This document shows, piece by piece, positions 30,422 through 38,625 of a stretch of 64,000 bases of DNA. The position numbers and the translations under genes are program-made. The first letter of the stretch is position 1; every line of letters begins with the position of its first letter. The DNA lies in contig NZ_CP024160.1 in NCBI RefSeq assembly GCF_002736145.1, positions 434,001 through 498,000 of the forward strand. Reading direction: 5' to 3'. The notes under the pieces are model-generated. The model was given only the letters and a program-made list of their open reading frames with translations. It was not told where the DNA came from and made no database searches. The DNA is from Collinsella aerofaciens. GTDB lineage: Bacteria; Actinomycetota; Coriobacteriia; Coriobacteriales; Coriobacteriaceae.

Positions 30422-30484
30422 TTACGGTGCAATAGTTCCTGGATGCCGGGGTTTTGGCGGAAATCAGGAACTATTTCACCGCAA
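30422..30484. repeat. Palindrome with TTGCGGTGAAATA ends (copy 2)
   Basis: Arms of 20 bp (30422-30441, 30465-30484) carry two mismatches. The minus-strand arm begins TTGCGGTGAAATA exactly like the palindrome at 21903, then diverges. Confidence 0.7.
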
Positions 30485-30520
30485 TTGAGGAGGGGCGAGG
30501 TGGATGGCGGGGTAGCTAAA

Positions 30521-30544
30521 AGAGCCCCGCCCCAAATTGGCTGC
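30521..30544 (-). repeat. GCAGCCAATTTGGG motif, single copy (-)
   Basis: Minus strand reads GCAGCCAATTTGGGGCGGGG. It directly abuts the stop codon of the DUF1667 gene and faces the copy at 28724. Confidence 0.6.
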
Positions 30545-30943
30545 TTAGGCTGGGTCGATGTCCATGCTGGCGATTAGGTTGATGTTGGTGTCTAGGAGGT
30601 TCTCCAGCACGATGTCGCCCATGCGGATGGGGGCGTTGACGACTAGGCCACGGATGAGGTTCATGGCTTGGGCGTGGAGTGCCAGCGGGATGGAATCGGC
30701 GGTGCGCACGGGCAGCAGAGCCTCATCGCCGCCGGATACGGCCACGGTGGTGGTGAGCACGCGCATGGGGCAGGTGAGCTCCTGATGTGCGAACTTATCA
30801 CCGCGCGGGCAGTTGTTGCCGGTTACGGAGCACACTTCCACCACGGCGCCATTGGCGTCGCGCTCCACCTCTACGGTCAGAAGGCACTCGGATGGGCAGG
30901 TGGTGCAGTTGAACTGCAACGTTACAATCGCGTTTGTGCTCAT
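30545..30943 (-). CDS. DUF1667 domain protein of the glycerol-3-phosphate dehydrogenase operon
   Basis: The 132-residue protein has four cysteines in a CTTCPSEC...C...C pattern (residues about 11-42 from the start MSTNAIV), likely binding an Fe-S cluster or zinc. DUF1667 proteins commonly sit after a GlpA-like and a FAD/NAD oxidoreductase gene, which is exactly the order here. AGGAGG lies 9 nt before the ATG, only 4 bp after the preceding gene. A role as electron-transfer partner is inferred from context. Confidence 0.8.
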   Translation of the reverse strand: MSTNAIVTLQFNCTTCPSECLLTVEVERDANGAVVEVCSVTGNNCPRGDKFAHQELTCPMRVLTTTVAVSGGDEALLPVRTADSIPLALHAQAMNLIRGLVVNAPIRMGDIVLENLLDTNINLIASMDIDPA

Positions 30944-30947
30944 GGCC

Positions 30948-32294
30948 TTACGCCTCCTCAACGGGTTCGACGGACAGGACAATCTCGCTGACATCCAGGT
31001 CGAGTGCGCGTTGAATTACCTTTGCCGGCAGCGGGAAGCTTTCCATAACGCTTGGCTTAAACGCGCGGACCTTGCCAGCTAACAGTTCCTCGCCGTCGGC
31101 CAAGATCCTCACGCGGGCGGCGTCGACGGGTCGGCGCACACGGAAGTTGAGTTTGGTGAGCGCCACAGCCGTAATGCGTCCCGGCAGTGCGTACCCCGCA
31201 ATGCCGGTAGGGGAGACGGTGAGCTCGCAGTCCGGAACGACGCCCGCGCCGGTTCCCAGTGCGTACGCCGCTGCAGCTGCGCCAGCCCTCTCGGACTCAG
31301 TCGTCACATTGTCTGCCAGGTCGTGCACGTGCAGCACGTTGCCGCAGGCAAAGATGCCTGGTACGCCCGTCTGCAGGCTCTGGTCCACCACGGCGCCGCG
31401 CGTGCGCGGGTCAAGCTCTACACCCGCGGCAACCGAAAGCTCGTTCTCGGGAATCAGGCCCACCGAAAGCAGCAACGTGTCGCACGGAACAATGCGCTCG
31501 GTACCCGGAATGGGCGCCAGGTGCTCGTCGACCTGGCTTACCTCGACGGCCTCCACGCGGTCGTGCCCGATCACGCGTGTGACGGTGGTGGACAGGTGCA
31601 GCGGAATTCCAAAGTCGTCCAGGCAGTTCTTCACATTGCGGCGCAGGCCGTTGGCGTACGGCATGAGCTCGTACACGCCCTCGACCGAAATCCCCTCGAG
31701 CGTGCAGCGACGTGCCATGATCAGCCCGATATCGCCCGAACCCAAAATGACGGCGCGCGAGCCGGGTTTGAGGTTTTCGATATTGATGTATCGCTGCGCC
31801 AGGCCGGCCGTAAACACGCCGGCGGGACGAGTGCCGGGGATCTTGATCTCGCTGCGGGTGCGCTCACGGCAGCCCATGGCAAGGACGACCGCGCGCCCGG
31901 TGAGCCGCAGCATGCCGGCAGGGCTCATGAGCGTGACGGTATGGACCGCGGTGTCTTCCGTAGACTCGCCCGAATCGATCCCAAGCACCATGCTGTTCAG
32001 GAACAGTGCAATGTCGGTTGCGTGCACCTGGTCGATAAAGCGCTGCGCGTACTCGGGACCGGTGAGCTCCTGTTTAAAGTGCGACAGGCCAAAACCGGGA
32101 TGGATGCACTGGCGCAGGATGCCGCCCAGATGCTGCTCGCGCTCCACGATGGCCACGCGTGCGCCGGCCTTGTGCGCGGCAAGCGCGGCCGCCATGCCGG
32201 CAGGTCCGCCGCCGATAGCGACCACGTCGAAGGCCTGCGTTGCCACGGCCTCAACGATGCCGGTATTAATCGCGCTCGATTCGAATTTCGCCAT
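30948..32294 (-). CDS. FAD-dependent pyridine-nucleotide-disulfide-type oxidoreductase
   Basis: The product has 448 residues. The FAD-binding Rossmann motif is AIGGGPAGMAAALAA (near residue 27), the second nucleotide motif is ILGSGDIGLIMARR (near 185), and a C-terminal FAD motif GIFACGNV lies near 313. Cys-rich redox centre CxxxC is not evident, but Cys occurs in RQCIHPGFG. It sits between a GlpA-like gene (1 bp upstream) and a DUF1667 gene, the three probably forming an anaerobic glycerol-3-phosphate dehydrogenase-like complex that passes electrons between FAD and NAD(P) or quinone. Confidence 0.82.
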   Translation of the reverse strand: MAKFESSAINTGIVEAVATQAFDVVAIGGGPAGMAAALAAHKAGARVAIVEREQHLGGILRQCIHPGFGLSHFKQELTGPEYAQRFIDQVHATDIALFLNSMVLGIDSGESTEDTAVHTVTLMSPAGMLRLTGRAVVLAMGCRERTRSEIKIPGTRPAGVFTAGLAQRYINIENLKPGSRAVILGSGDIGLIMARRCTLEGISVEGVYELMPYANGLRRNVKNCLDDFGIPLHLSTTVTRVIGHDRVEAVEVSQVDEHLAPIPGTERIVPCDTLLLSVGLIPENELSVAAGVELDPRTRGAVVDQSLQTGVPGIFACGNVLHVHDLADNVTTESERAGAAAAAYALGTGAGVVPDCELTVSPTGIAGYALPGRITAVALTKLNFRVRRPVDAARVRILADGEELLAGKVRAFKPSVMESFPLPAKVIQRALDLDVSEIVLSVEPVEEA

Positions 32295-32295
32295 C

Positions 32296-33750
32296 CTAAC
32301 GCACCCCCTTCAGCGGTCCCTCAACCAGCCAAGAACCGGCATCCTCCAACAGTACCTCGCTGGGGTCGCAGCCCAGCTCTCGGGCAAGAATCGCCACCAC
32401 ACGGCTTTGACAGAAACCACTCTGGCACCGACCCATGCCGGCACGACAGCGTCGCTTGACGCCCTCGACCGAAACCGCGCCCGGCTGGCGTCGGATCGCG
32501 GCCACGATCTCGGCTTCGGGCACCGTCTCGCAGCGGCAGACAATCTGACCCCACGTGGGGTCAGACTCGATTAGCTCTTCCTTGCGCGTTAGCGGCGCAC
32601 GGTCAAAGTCGTCCGGCGCGCGGCGAATTGGGTTCCAGTCGGCCCGCTCGTGCAGCTTCACGCCCGCCTCACGCATCACAAGCTCCATGCGCTCGGCAAT
32701 GGCCGGCGCGCTTGCCACACCCGGCGACTGAATGCCCGCCGCCTGGAAAAGCCCCGGCACCACGGCTGACTGCCCAATAAAGAAGTCGTTCGTACCCTGA
32801 ATGACCGGACGCCCGCCGGCAAATGCGCGCACCACGCGGCGCGTATCCAGATCGGACACCAGCTTGCGCGCGCCGCTCAGCAGCGCGTTCACATCGCTCG
32901 CATAGGTCTGCGTGTCGCCCGGCTCGCGCACGGCGGCCGTCGCGGTGATCACGGTGTTGCCGTGCACGGTGCCCGTCACGATAACGCCCTTCGACACCGG
33001 CGTCGGCACGGGGTAGAGCGGCATGAGCGTGCGCGGCTCCTTGTCCAGCACCACGATGTTGCCCTGACGCCAGACCATCTGGAACTCCTCGGCGCCCGCC
33101 ATATGTGAGATGTCGGCGGCGCCGTTGCCCGCGGCGTTGATCAGATAGCGGCAGCGCACGTCTCCGGCGGGCGTCGCCAGCGTAAAGCGCGCGTCGTCGC
33201 CCGAGCCCGCAACTTCAATCGCTTCCACCGGCGCGGACCGCATAAACGTCACCCCGTTGGCCACGGCGTTCTCCAGCGCGGCGATGGCAACCTCAAACGG
33301 GTCGACAAAGCCCGTCGAGGGGCACCACAACGCGCACGTAGCGTCGGCACTGGCGCGCGGCTCTAATTCGTGGATGCGGTCGGGTCCGATGATCGACAGC
33401 CTGGGCACGCCGTTGGCAAGGCCGTTGCGCCGCAGCTGCTCCAGATGCGCGCGGTCCTCGTCGTTAAACCCCAGCACCATCGAACCGGTGCGGCAGAACA
33501 GAAATCCCAGCTCCTGCGCCCACGTACCGTATAACTCGCAGCCACGGGCGTTGACGTGCGCCTTAACCGTGCCCGGCACCGGATCGTAGCCAGCGTGCAC
33601 TAGGCCGCCGTTGGCCTTCGACGCGCCCAGCGCAATATCGTTAGCCGCCTCGACCACGCAAATGGACAGGTCATAGCGCGCGAGCTGCCGCGCGATGGCG
33701 CATCCGGTAATGCCCGCGCCGACAATCGCGATATCAAACGTTTCTGTCAT
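32296..33750 (-). CDS. FAD-dependent glycerol-3-phosphate dehydrogenase-like protein (GlpA type)
   Basis: The 484-residue protein has a DAO domain with dinucleotide motif IVGAGITGCAIARQLA at residues 9-24, and a C-terminal BFD-like [2Fe-2S] domain: CRCE, then a CRAGMGRCQSGFC stretch (about residues 408-445). This combination is typical of anaerobic GlpA, which oxidises glycerol 3-phosphate to dihydroxyacetone phosphate. GGAGG lies just before the ATG. It is the first gene of a three-gene operon; the upstream region carries the 40-bp-register palindrome array at 33921-34295. Confidence 0.82.
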   Translation of the reverse strand: MTETFDIAIVGAGITGCAIARQLARYDLSICVVEAANDIALGASKANGGLVHAGYDPVPGTVKAHVNARGCELYGTWAQELGFLFCRTGSMVLGFNDEDRAHLEQLRRNGLANGVPRLSIIGPDRIHELEPRASADATCALWCPSTGFVDPFEVAIAALENAVANGVTFMRSAPVEAIEVAGSGDDARFTLATPAGDVRCRYLINAAGNGAADISHMAGAEEFQMVWRQGNIVVLDKEPRTLMPLYPVPTPVSKGVIVTGTVHGNTVITATAAVREPGDTQTYASDVNALLSGARKLVSDLDTRRVVRAFAGGRPVIQGTNDFFIGQSAVVPGLFQAAGIQSPGVASAPAIAERMELVMREAGVKLHERADWNPIRRAPDDFDRAPLTRKEELIESDPTWGQIVCRCETVPEAEIVAAIRRQPGAVSVEGVKRRCRAGMGRCQSGFCQSRVVAILARELGCDPSEVLLEDAGSWLVEGPLKGVR

Positions 33751-33920
33751 TGTGCCTCCAAGACAAGTTGACAGGATGTCAATAAGACTATCCTACGGTC
33801 TACACACCCCCAGAGCGGCGGCAATGCGGCGAACAGCCCCGCAACACCCGCCAACGGCAGGCGAGGGGAGACACTGCAACGTCGACGTCTTTGTCTGCTG
33901 ATCCGGGTGCCGGAGGTTTG

Positions 33921-34295
33921 TCTCGATCTGTAACGGTAAGAAGGTTTTTGAGGTCTAAGATGTTACAGATTTAGATGAACCTATCAGTCGGTTTCGAATG
34001 TCTAAATCTGTAACAGTTAGACCTGTTTTTGCCGAGTAACTGTTACAGATTGAGACATTTGGCCTGGACGGTTTTCTTTGTCTCGATCTGTAACAGTTAG
34101 CTGATGATTTGGGTTCTAGATGTTACAGATCGAGACAAACCTTCAGGCGGATTTTGAATGTCTCGATCTGTAACAGTAAGAGGGGTTTTGGGGCCCAAGA
34201 TGTTACAGATCGAGATTGAAGTCGGGGAGGGACCCCTGTGTCTCGATCTGTAACATCTAGACCCGGATTTCGCCTCCACCTGTTACAGATTGAGA
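33921..34295. repeat. Array of ten 15-bp motifs in alternating orientation, exact 40-bp register
   Basis: The motif TCTCGATCTGTAACA (variants at positions 4, 5 and 15) starts on the plus strand at 33921, 34001, 34081, 34161 and 34241. Its complement starts at 33961, 34041, 34121, 34201 and 34281. Every motif is 15 bp and every spacer is exactly 25 bp, giving five potential hairpins with an 80-bp period. Spacers are only weakly alike. The array lies in the 645-bp gap between two divergent genes. It does not fit CRISPR, because motif direction alternates. Confidence 0.92.
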
Positions 34296-34395
34296 TGTTT
34301 GTGTCCGCACCAGCCCCGCCCTTAGCCGTGGTCCCATATAAACAAACCCCGTGGTAAACTTAACCGGACTGTAAATAATCCGAAAGGTATCCGTA

Positions 34396-34827
34396 ATGTC
34401 CAAGTACATCTCCGAGCTCATGTCGCCGCAGCTTATGGGCGTCGTCTATGCCTTCGTTGGCTTTATCATCGCCCTGTATGTGCTGTCGGTCGTCTATGTG
34501 TTCATCGACGCTCGCCGCCGCGGCGCCAGCGCCTACGTGGCATGGGGCATCATCGCCCTCATCCCGTTTGTAGGCCTCATTGCCTACCTGGTACTGCGCC
34601 CGCACTCCTACGCGTCCGACCGCGAGGAGCAGGAGCTGGACATGGCCCTGCGCGAGCGCCAGCTTGCCCAGTACGGCACCTGCCCGCAGTGCGGCGCGCC
34701 CATCGAGAAGGACTTCGTCGTCTGCCCGGTGTGCGATACCCAGGTTCGCAACGTATGCCCCAGCTGCCATCGCCCGCTCGATGCGCACTGGAAGGTCTGC
34801 CCCTACTGCCGAACTCGCATCCAGTAA
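34396..34827 (+). CDS. Membrane protein with PLDc_N-like helices and zinc ribbons
   Basis: The 143-residue protein has two hydrophobic segments (about residues 13-37 and 48-66) with an FIDARRRG link, resembling the phospholipase-D N-terminal membrane region. It is followed by an acidic linker and two double-zinc-ribbon motifs: CPQCG...CPVC and CPSCH...CPYC (about 96-138). It is likely membrane-bound with cytosolic ribbons. The function is unknown. It lies next to the palindrome array, divergent from the GlpA-like operon. Confidence 0.75.
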   Translation: MSKYISELMSPQLMGVVYAFVGFIIALYVLSVVYVFIDARRRGASAYVAWGIIALIPFVGLIAYLVLRPHSYASDREEQELDMALRERQLAQYGTCPQCGAPIEKDFVVCPVCDTQVRNVCPSCHRPLDAHWKVCPYCRTRIQ

Positions 34828-34926
34828 CGCATCCATCGCCGGGCCGGCCGCAAGCCACGGGCACGCCGCAAGCCGCACGCGCGCCCCGCAGCTCCGCCCC
34901 CACACGATGAAGCATGCGTAGAAAAT

Positions 34927-34957
34927 CGCCCGCCGTGCCATTAAGGTGCGGCGGGCG
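34927..34957 (+). terminator. GC-rich hairpin between the zinc-ribbon gene and thrS
   Basis: A 9-bp perfect stem CGCCCGCCG/CGGCGGGCG is followed by CTTGT with no real T tract, so its terminator role is tentative. Confidence 0.5.
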
Positions 34958-35056
34958 CTTGTATACCAAGGCAACCTGCCTATAATGATGCAAGTCAAAA
35001 ACGCCGAGCGCATCGCACACACTTGCATCAGGCATCCGAGAGGAGAAAACATACCC

Positions 35057-36820
35057 ATGAAGGCACTCTACAATGACGGTTCGGTGGCCGAGCTCCCGCA
35101 GGACGAGGTCACGCACGTCATCCGCCACTCTGCCGCGCACATCATGGCGCAGGCCATCAAGCGCCTCTATCCCGAGGCCGACTTTGCCTACGGTCCCGCG
35201 ACCGACAACGGTTTTTACTACGACGTCGACCTGCCCGAGGGCGTCAAGATCAGCGAGGACGACTTCCCCGCGATCGAGGCCGAGATGAAGAAGATCGTCA
35301 AGGAGAACCTCAAGTTCTCCGTGTACGAGAAGCCCCGCGCCGAGGCCATCGCCCTTATGGAGGAGCGCGGCGAGAAGTACAAGGTCGAGCACATCGGCGA
35401 CCTGGACGACGACGCCCGCATCACCTTCTACCAGCAGGGCGACTACATCGATATGTGCGTCGGTCCCCACATCTGCTACACCAAGGCCCTCAAGGCCTTT
35501 AAGCTCACCGGCGTCTCGGGCGCCTACTGGAAGGGCGACAAGGACAACAAGATGCTCACCCGCATCAACGGCGTCGCCTTTGCCACCAAGGAAGAGCTCG
35601 ACGAGCATATGCACATGCTGGAGGAGGCCAAGAAGCGCGATCACCGCAAGATCGGCCGCGAGATGGACCTCTTTATGATGCGCGACGAGGCCCCCGGCTT
35701 CCCGTTCTTCCTGCCCAACGGCATGATCCTTAAGAACACGCTGCTGGACTACTGGCGCGAGATCCACCACAAGGCCGGCTACGTGGAGATCTCCACGCCG
35801 CTCATCATGAACAAGCAGCTGTGGAAGACCTCGGGCCACTGGGACCACTACAAGGACAACATGTACTCCACCGTCATCGACGACGAAGAGTACTGCATTA
35901 AGCCCATGAACTGCCCGGGCGGCGTGCTGGTGTACGCCTCCAAGCCGCACTCCTATCGCGAGCTGCCCATTCGCGCCGGCGAGATTGGCCTGGTGCACCG
36001 CCACGAGCTGCGCGGCGCCCTGCACGGCCTGTTCCGCGTGCGCTGCTTTAACCAGGACGACGCCCACCTGTTTGTGCGCCCCGACCAGCTGACCGACGAG
36101 ATCGTGGGTGTGGTCAACCTCATCGACTCTGTGTACCAGAAGTTTGGCTTTAAGTACCACGTTGAGCTTTCCACCCGCCCCGAGGACTCCATGGGTTCGG
36201 ACGAGGACTGGGCTCGCGCCGAGGAGGGCCTGCGCACCGCTCTGGAGCAGCTGCATATGGACTACGAGGTCAACGAGGGCGACGGCGCCTTCTACGGCCC
36301 CAAGATCGACTTCCACCTGGAGGACTCGCTCGGCCGTACCTGGCAGTGCGGTACCGTCCAGCTCGACTTCCAGATGCCGCTCAACTTTGACCTGGAGTAC
36401 GTGGACGCCGACGGCACCAAGAAGCGCCCCATCATGCTGCATCGCGTGTGCTTTGGCTCGATCGAGCGCTTCATTGGCATTCTGATTGAGCACTTTGCGG
36501 GCAAGTTCCCCACCTGGCTTGCTCCCGTGCAGGTCAAGGCACTTCCCGTCTCTGAGAAGAGCCGCGACTACGCCCACGAGGTGTGCGCCAAGCTGGAGGA
36601 GGCCGGCATTCGTGTGGTCTGCGACGACCGCGACGAAAAGATCGGCTACAAGATCCGCGAGGCCCGCAGCATCGACCGCGTGCCCTACATGCTCATCCTG
36701 GGCGAGAAGGAGGTCGAGGCCGGCAACATCTCCGTCCGTGATCGCTCCAACGAGACCGTTCAGATGAGCGTCGACGAGTTTGTTGCCAAGGTGACTGAGG
36801 AGATCAAGACCCGCGCCTAA
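35057..36820 (+). CDS. thrS: Threonyl-tRNA synthetase lacking the TGS domain
   Basis: This class II synthetase charges tRNA-Thr. The start at 35057 follows GAGAGGAG. The 587-residue protein begins with only a vestige of the usual N-terminal region (MKALYNDGSVAELP) and goes straight into the editing domain, whose HxxxH is HSAAH near residue 26. Catalytic motifs are visible: motif 2 around RHELRGALHGLFRVR and the GSIERFIGILIEH motif 3 region. An anticodon-binding domain forms the C-terminus. Typical full-length ThrRS has about 640 residues. Confidence 0.95.
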   Translation: MKALYNDGSVAELPQDEVTHVIRHSAAHIMAQAIKRLYPEADFAYGPATDNGFYYDVDLPEGVKISEDDFPAIEAEMKKIVKENLKFSVYEKPRAEAIALMEERGEKYKVEHIGDLDDDARITFYQQGDYIDMCVGPHICYTKALKAFKLTGVSGAYWKGDKDNKMLTRINGVAFATKEELDEHMHMLEEAKKRDHRKIGREMDLFMMRDEAPGFPFFLPNGMILKNTLLDYWREIHHKAGYVEISTPLIMNKQLWKTSGHWDHYKDNMYSTVIDDEEYCIKPMNCPGGVLVYASKPHSYRELPIRAGEIGLVHRHELRGALHGLFRVRCFNQDDAHLFVRPDQLTDEIVGVVNLIDSVYQKFGFKYHVELSTRPEDSMGSDEDWARAEEGLRTALEQLHMDYEVNEGDGAFYGPKIDFHLEDSLGRTWQCGTVQLDFQMPLNFDLEYVDADGTKKRPIMLHRVCFGSIERFIGILIEHFAGKFPTWLAPVQVKALPVSEKSRDYAHEVCAKLEEAGIRVVCDDRDEKIGYKIREARSIDRVPYMLILGEKEVEAGNISVRDRSNETVQMSVDEFVAKVTEEIKTRA

Positions 36821-36842
36821 GGCAACTGACACAACAATTTAC

Positions 36843-36878
36843 AAAGGCGACCGTCCACATAGGGCGGTCGCCTTTTTT
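36843..36878 (+). terminator. Rho-independent terminator of thrS
   Basis: The 14-bp stem (36843-36856 with 36862-36875, one wobble pair) runs into T residues. Confidence 0.9.
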
Positions 36879-36892
36879 CATGCCCAAATAAG

Positions 36893-36921
36893 AAAAGCCG
36901 CAGGTTGAGCGGCTTTTTTTT
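36893..36921 (+). terminator. Second terminator downstream of thrS
   Basis: AAAAGCCGC pairs perfectly with GCGGCTTTT, followed by more T residues. It makes a tandem with the preceding terminator and insulates the exopolysaccharide operon. Confidence 0.85.
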
Positions 36922-36926
36922 GTTGC

Positions 36927-37063
36927 ACAAAAAGGTACAGGTTTTTGTATCTTTCGACAGACGACATTATACGAGCAATTAATCAGCGTTTGCCCAGATT
37001 ACGCAAAATGTACTGCTAGTAGGTACATCTCCATATCCCTCTATAAAAACCTGTACTTTTGCG
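36927..37063. repeat. Nested inverted repeat in the leader of the exopolysaccharide operon
   Basis: GTACAGGTTTTT (36935-36946) has its perfect complement at 37045-37056, and flanking bases also pair partly. An inner hairpin ATGTAC/GTACAT lies near 37009-37027. The region is AT-rich and directly precedes the LoaP-like gene. It could be a leader RNA or another variable-arm palindrome. Confidence 0.6.
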
Positions 37064-37147
37064 ACTGCGCCTAGCTGCGAGCGAGAAGCCTGTTCTAAAC
37101 GCCCCTGCATTTGCGTGCATCGCAAAGCCAAAAGAGGGGGCGAGAAC

Positions 37148-37738
37148 ATGGAACAGACGGCACGACGCCAAGAGCAGCTGCCGGGCGCATTTAACGGCGC
37201 CACTACCAACAGCCAGCACGGCCGCGTCCGCTGGTATCTGGTCCACACCCCCAATGGAAAAGAGCGCGAGACCTGCGAAAAGGTCCGACGCATTATCCCG
37301 CGCAACCTGATGCAGGACGCTTTTGTGATGCAAAAGGAGTTCTGGTTTAAGCGGGACGGCGCCTGGTCGCTCCAAACCAAACCCATGTACAAGGAATATT
37401 TCTTCGTCGCCACGCACGATGCTGCCGCGCTCGATAGGGCTTTGGCCCAGTTGAGCTTTGGCTGTCGCATCGCTGGCAGTAGGGAGCGGGCGTACATGCC
37501 TATGCCGGACGATGCGCGGGATTGGTACCGCAGCGTTCTGGACGACGACGGCGTGGTGCGCAACAGCGTTGCGCGCATAGAAGACGGCGTGCTGCACATA
37601 GAGCAGGGCCCACTTGTGGGGCAAGAGGCCCGTGTAAAGAAGATCGACCGTCATAAGCGCTGGTGCCTGGTGGATGTGGGCGAAGGCGACTCCGCATTTA
37701 GGGAGCTGCTTCCGCTGGACGTTCCCAGCAAAACGTAG
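37148..37738 (+). CDS. NusG-paralogue antiterminator (LoaP-like)
   Basis: The 196-residue protein has an NGN domain starting WYLVHTPNGKERETCEKVRR (near residue 28) and a C-terminal KOW-like motif (QGPLVGQEARVKKIDRHKR, about 150-168). LoaP-type NusG paralogues bind RNA polymerase and RNA hairpins to prevent termination across long polysaccharide or natural-product operons. The position as first gene of a 12-kb polysaccharide cluster fits this well. GAGGGGGCGAG lies upstream of the ATG; a long AT-rich leader with inverted repeats precedes it. Confidence 0.82.
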   Translation: MEQTARRQEQLPGAFNGATTNSQHGRVRWYLVHTPNGKERETCEKVRRIIPRNLMQDAFVMQKEFWFKRDGAWSLQTKPMYKEYFFVATHDAAALDRALAQLSFGCRIAGSRERAYMPMPDDARDWYRSVLDDDGVVRNSVARIEDGVLHIEQGPLVGQEARVKKIDRHKRWCLVDVGEGDSAFRELLPLDVPSKT

Positions 37739-37816
37739 GGGAGCCGTTGCACCGGCAATTCTTTCGCATTTTTGAATTTATCGATTGGGGGATCCCTGGG
37801 GGACAGGGACGTAAGT

Positions 37817-38623
37817 TTGACTTTGGCTGCTAATGAAGTAACAGAGAGCAATGCGCCCGTGGGGGCGACGCTCATTGCTCAGGCAATGGACCGGCGCGAG
37901 GGCGCGGCGGGTGCTGGTGCCGGTTCCGCTGCAAACACGGGTGCGGTGAGCCTCCCGGGCTCGCCCGAGTTCGCTGCTGAGTCCCGCGCGCTCGACTCGC
38001 GCTCCTTCGGGTATCGCTTCGTGAAGCGTGCCTTCGACATCGCCTTCAGCGCGTGCGTCTGTGCCGTGGCGTTCATCCCTGGCGTGGTGCTCTGCGCGTT
38101 CATCGCGGCTGACACCAAGGGCGCTCCCATCTATTCGCACGAGCGCGCGGGGCGCTTCGGCCGCCCCATCCACGTGCTCAAGTTCCGCTCCATGGTCGCC
38201 GACGCCAACGACGTGGAGAAGTATCTCACCCCCGAGCAGATCGAGGAGTGGCACCGCGAGCGCAAGGTCACGAACGACCCGCGCATTACCAAGTTGGGTC
38301 GCGTCCTGCGCAAGACCTCCCTCGACGAGATACCTCAGTTTATCAACGTGCTCGCGGGCCAGCTCTCCGTGATCGGGCCCCGGGCCATCACCTACGAAGA
38401 ACTGGGGAACTTCACGCACGAGCAGCAGGTGCAGGTGCTTGCCGTCCCCCAGGGCATCACCGGCGCTTGGCAGTCAGGGCCTCGCAACCTCGCGACATTC
38501 GAGAACGGCCTGCGCCAGGAGTTCGAGCTCACTTATGCGCGAGGCGCGTGCCTCAAGTCCGACTGGCGGGTCTTCTTCAAGACCTTCTCGGTGATGTTCG
38601 GCAAGAACAAGACAGGGAGGTAG
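37817..38623 (+). CDS. Undecaprenyl-phosphate sugar phosphotransferase (priming transferase)
   Basis: This membrane enzyme starts repeat-unit synthesis by placing a sugar phosphate on undecaprenyl phosphate. A hydrophobic helix of about 23 residues (FDIAFSACVCAVAFIPGVVLCAF) precedes the family blocks APIYSHERAGRFGRPIHVLKFRSM, VTNDPRITKLGRVLRKTSLDEIPQ and LSVIGPR. The start is uncertain: the TTG at 37817 has AGGGA 7 nt upstream, while a TTG at 37772 is in frame without a good site. The GTs that follow build on this lipid carrier. Confidence 0.88.
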   Translation: MTLAANEVTESNAPVGATLIAQAMDRREGAAGAGAGSAANTGAVSLPGSPEFAAESRALDSRSFGYRFVKRAFDIAFSACVCAVAFIPGVVLCAFIAADTKGAPIYSHERAGRFGRPIHVLKFRSMVADANDVEKYLTPEQIEEWHRERKVTNDPRITKLGRVLRKTSLDEIPQFINVLAGQLSVIGPRAITYEELGNFTHEQQVQVLAVPQGITGAWQSGPRNLATFENGLRQEFELTYARGACLKSDWRVFFKTFSVMFGKNKTGR

Positions 38624-38625
38624 GC

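Noticed and set aside
33921-34295. CRISPR array
   Set aside because: The spacing is regular, but the 15-bp motif alternates direction, is shorter than CRISPR repeats, and no cas genes are near.
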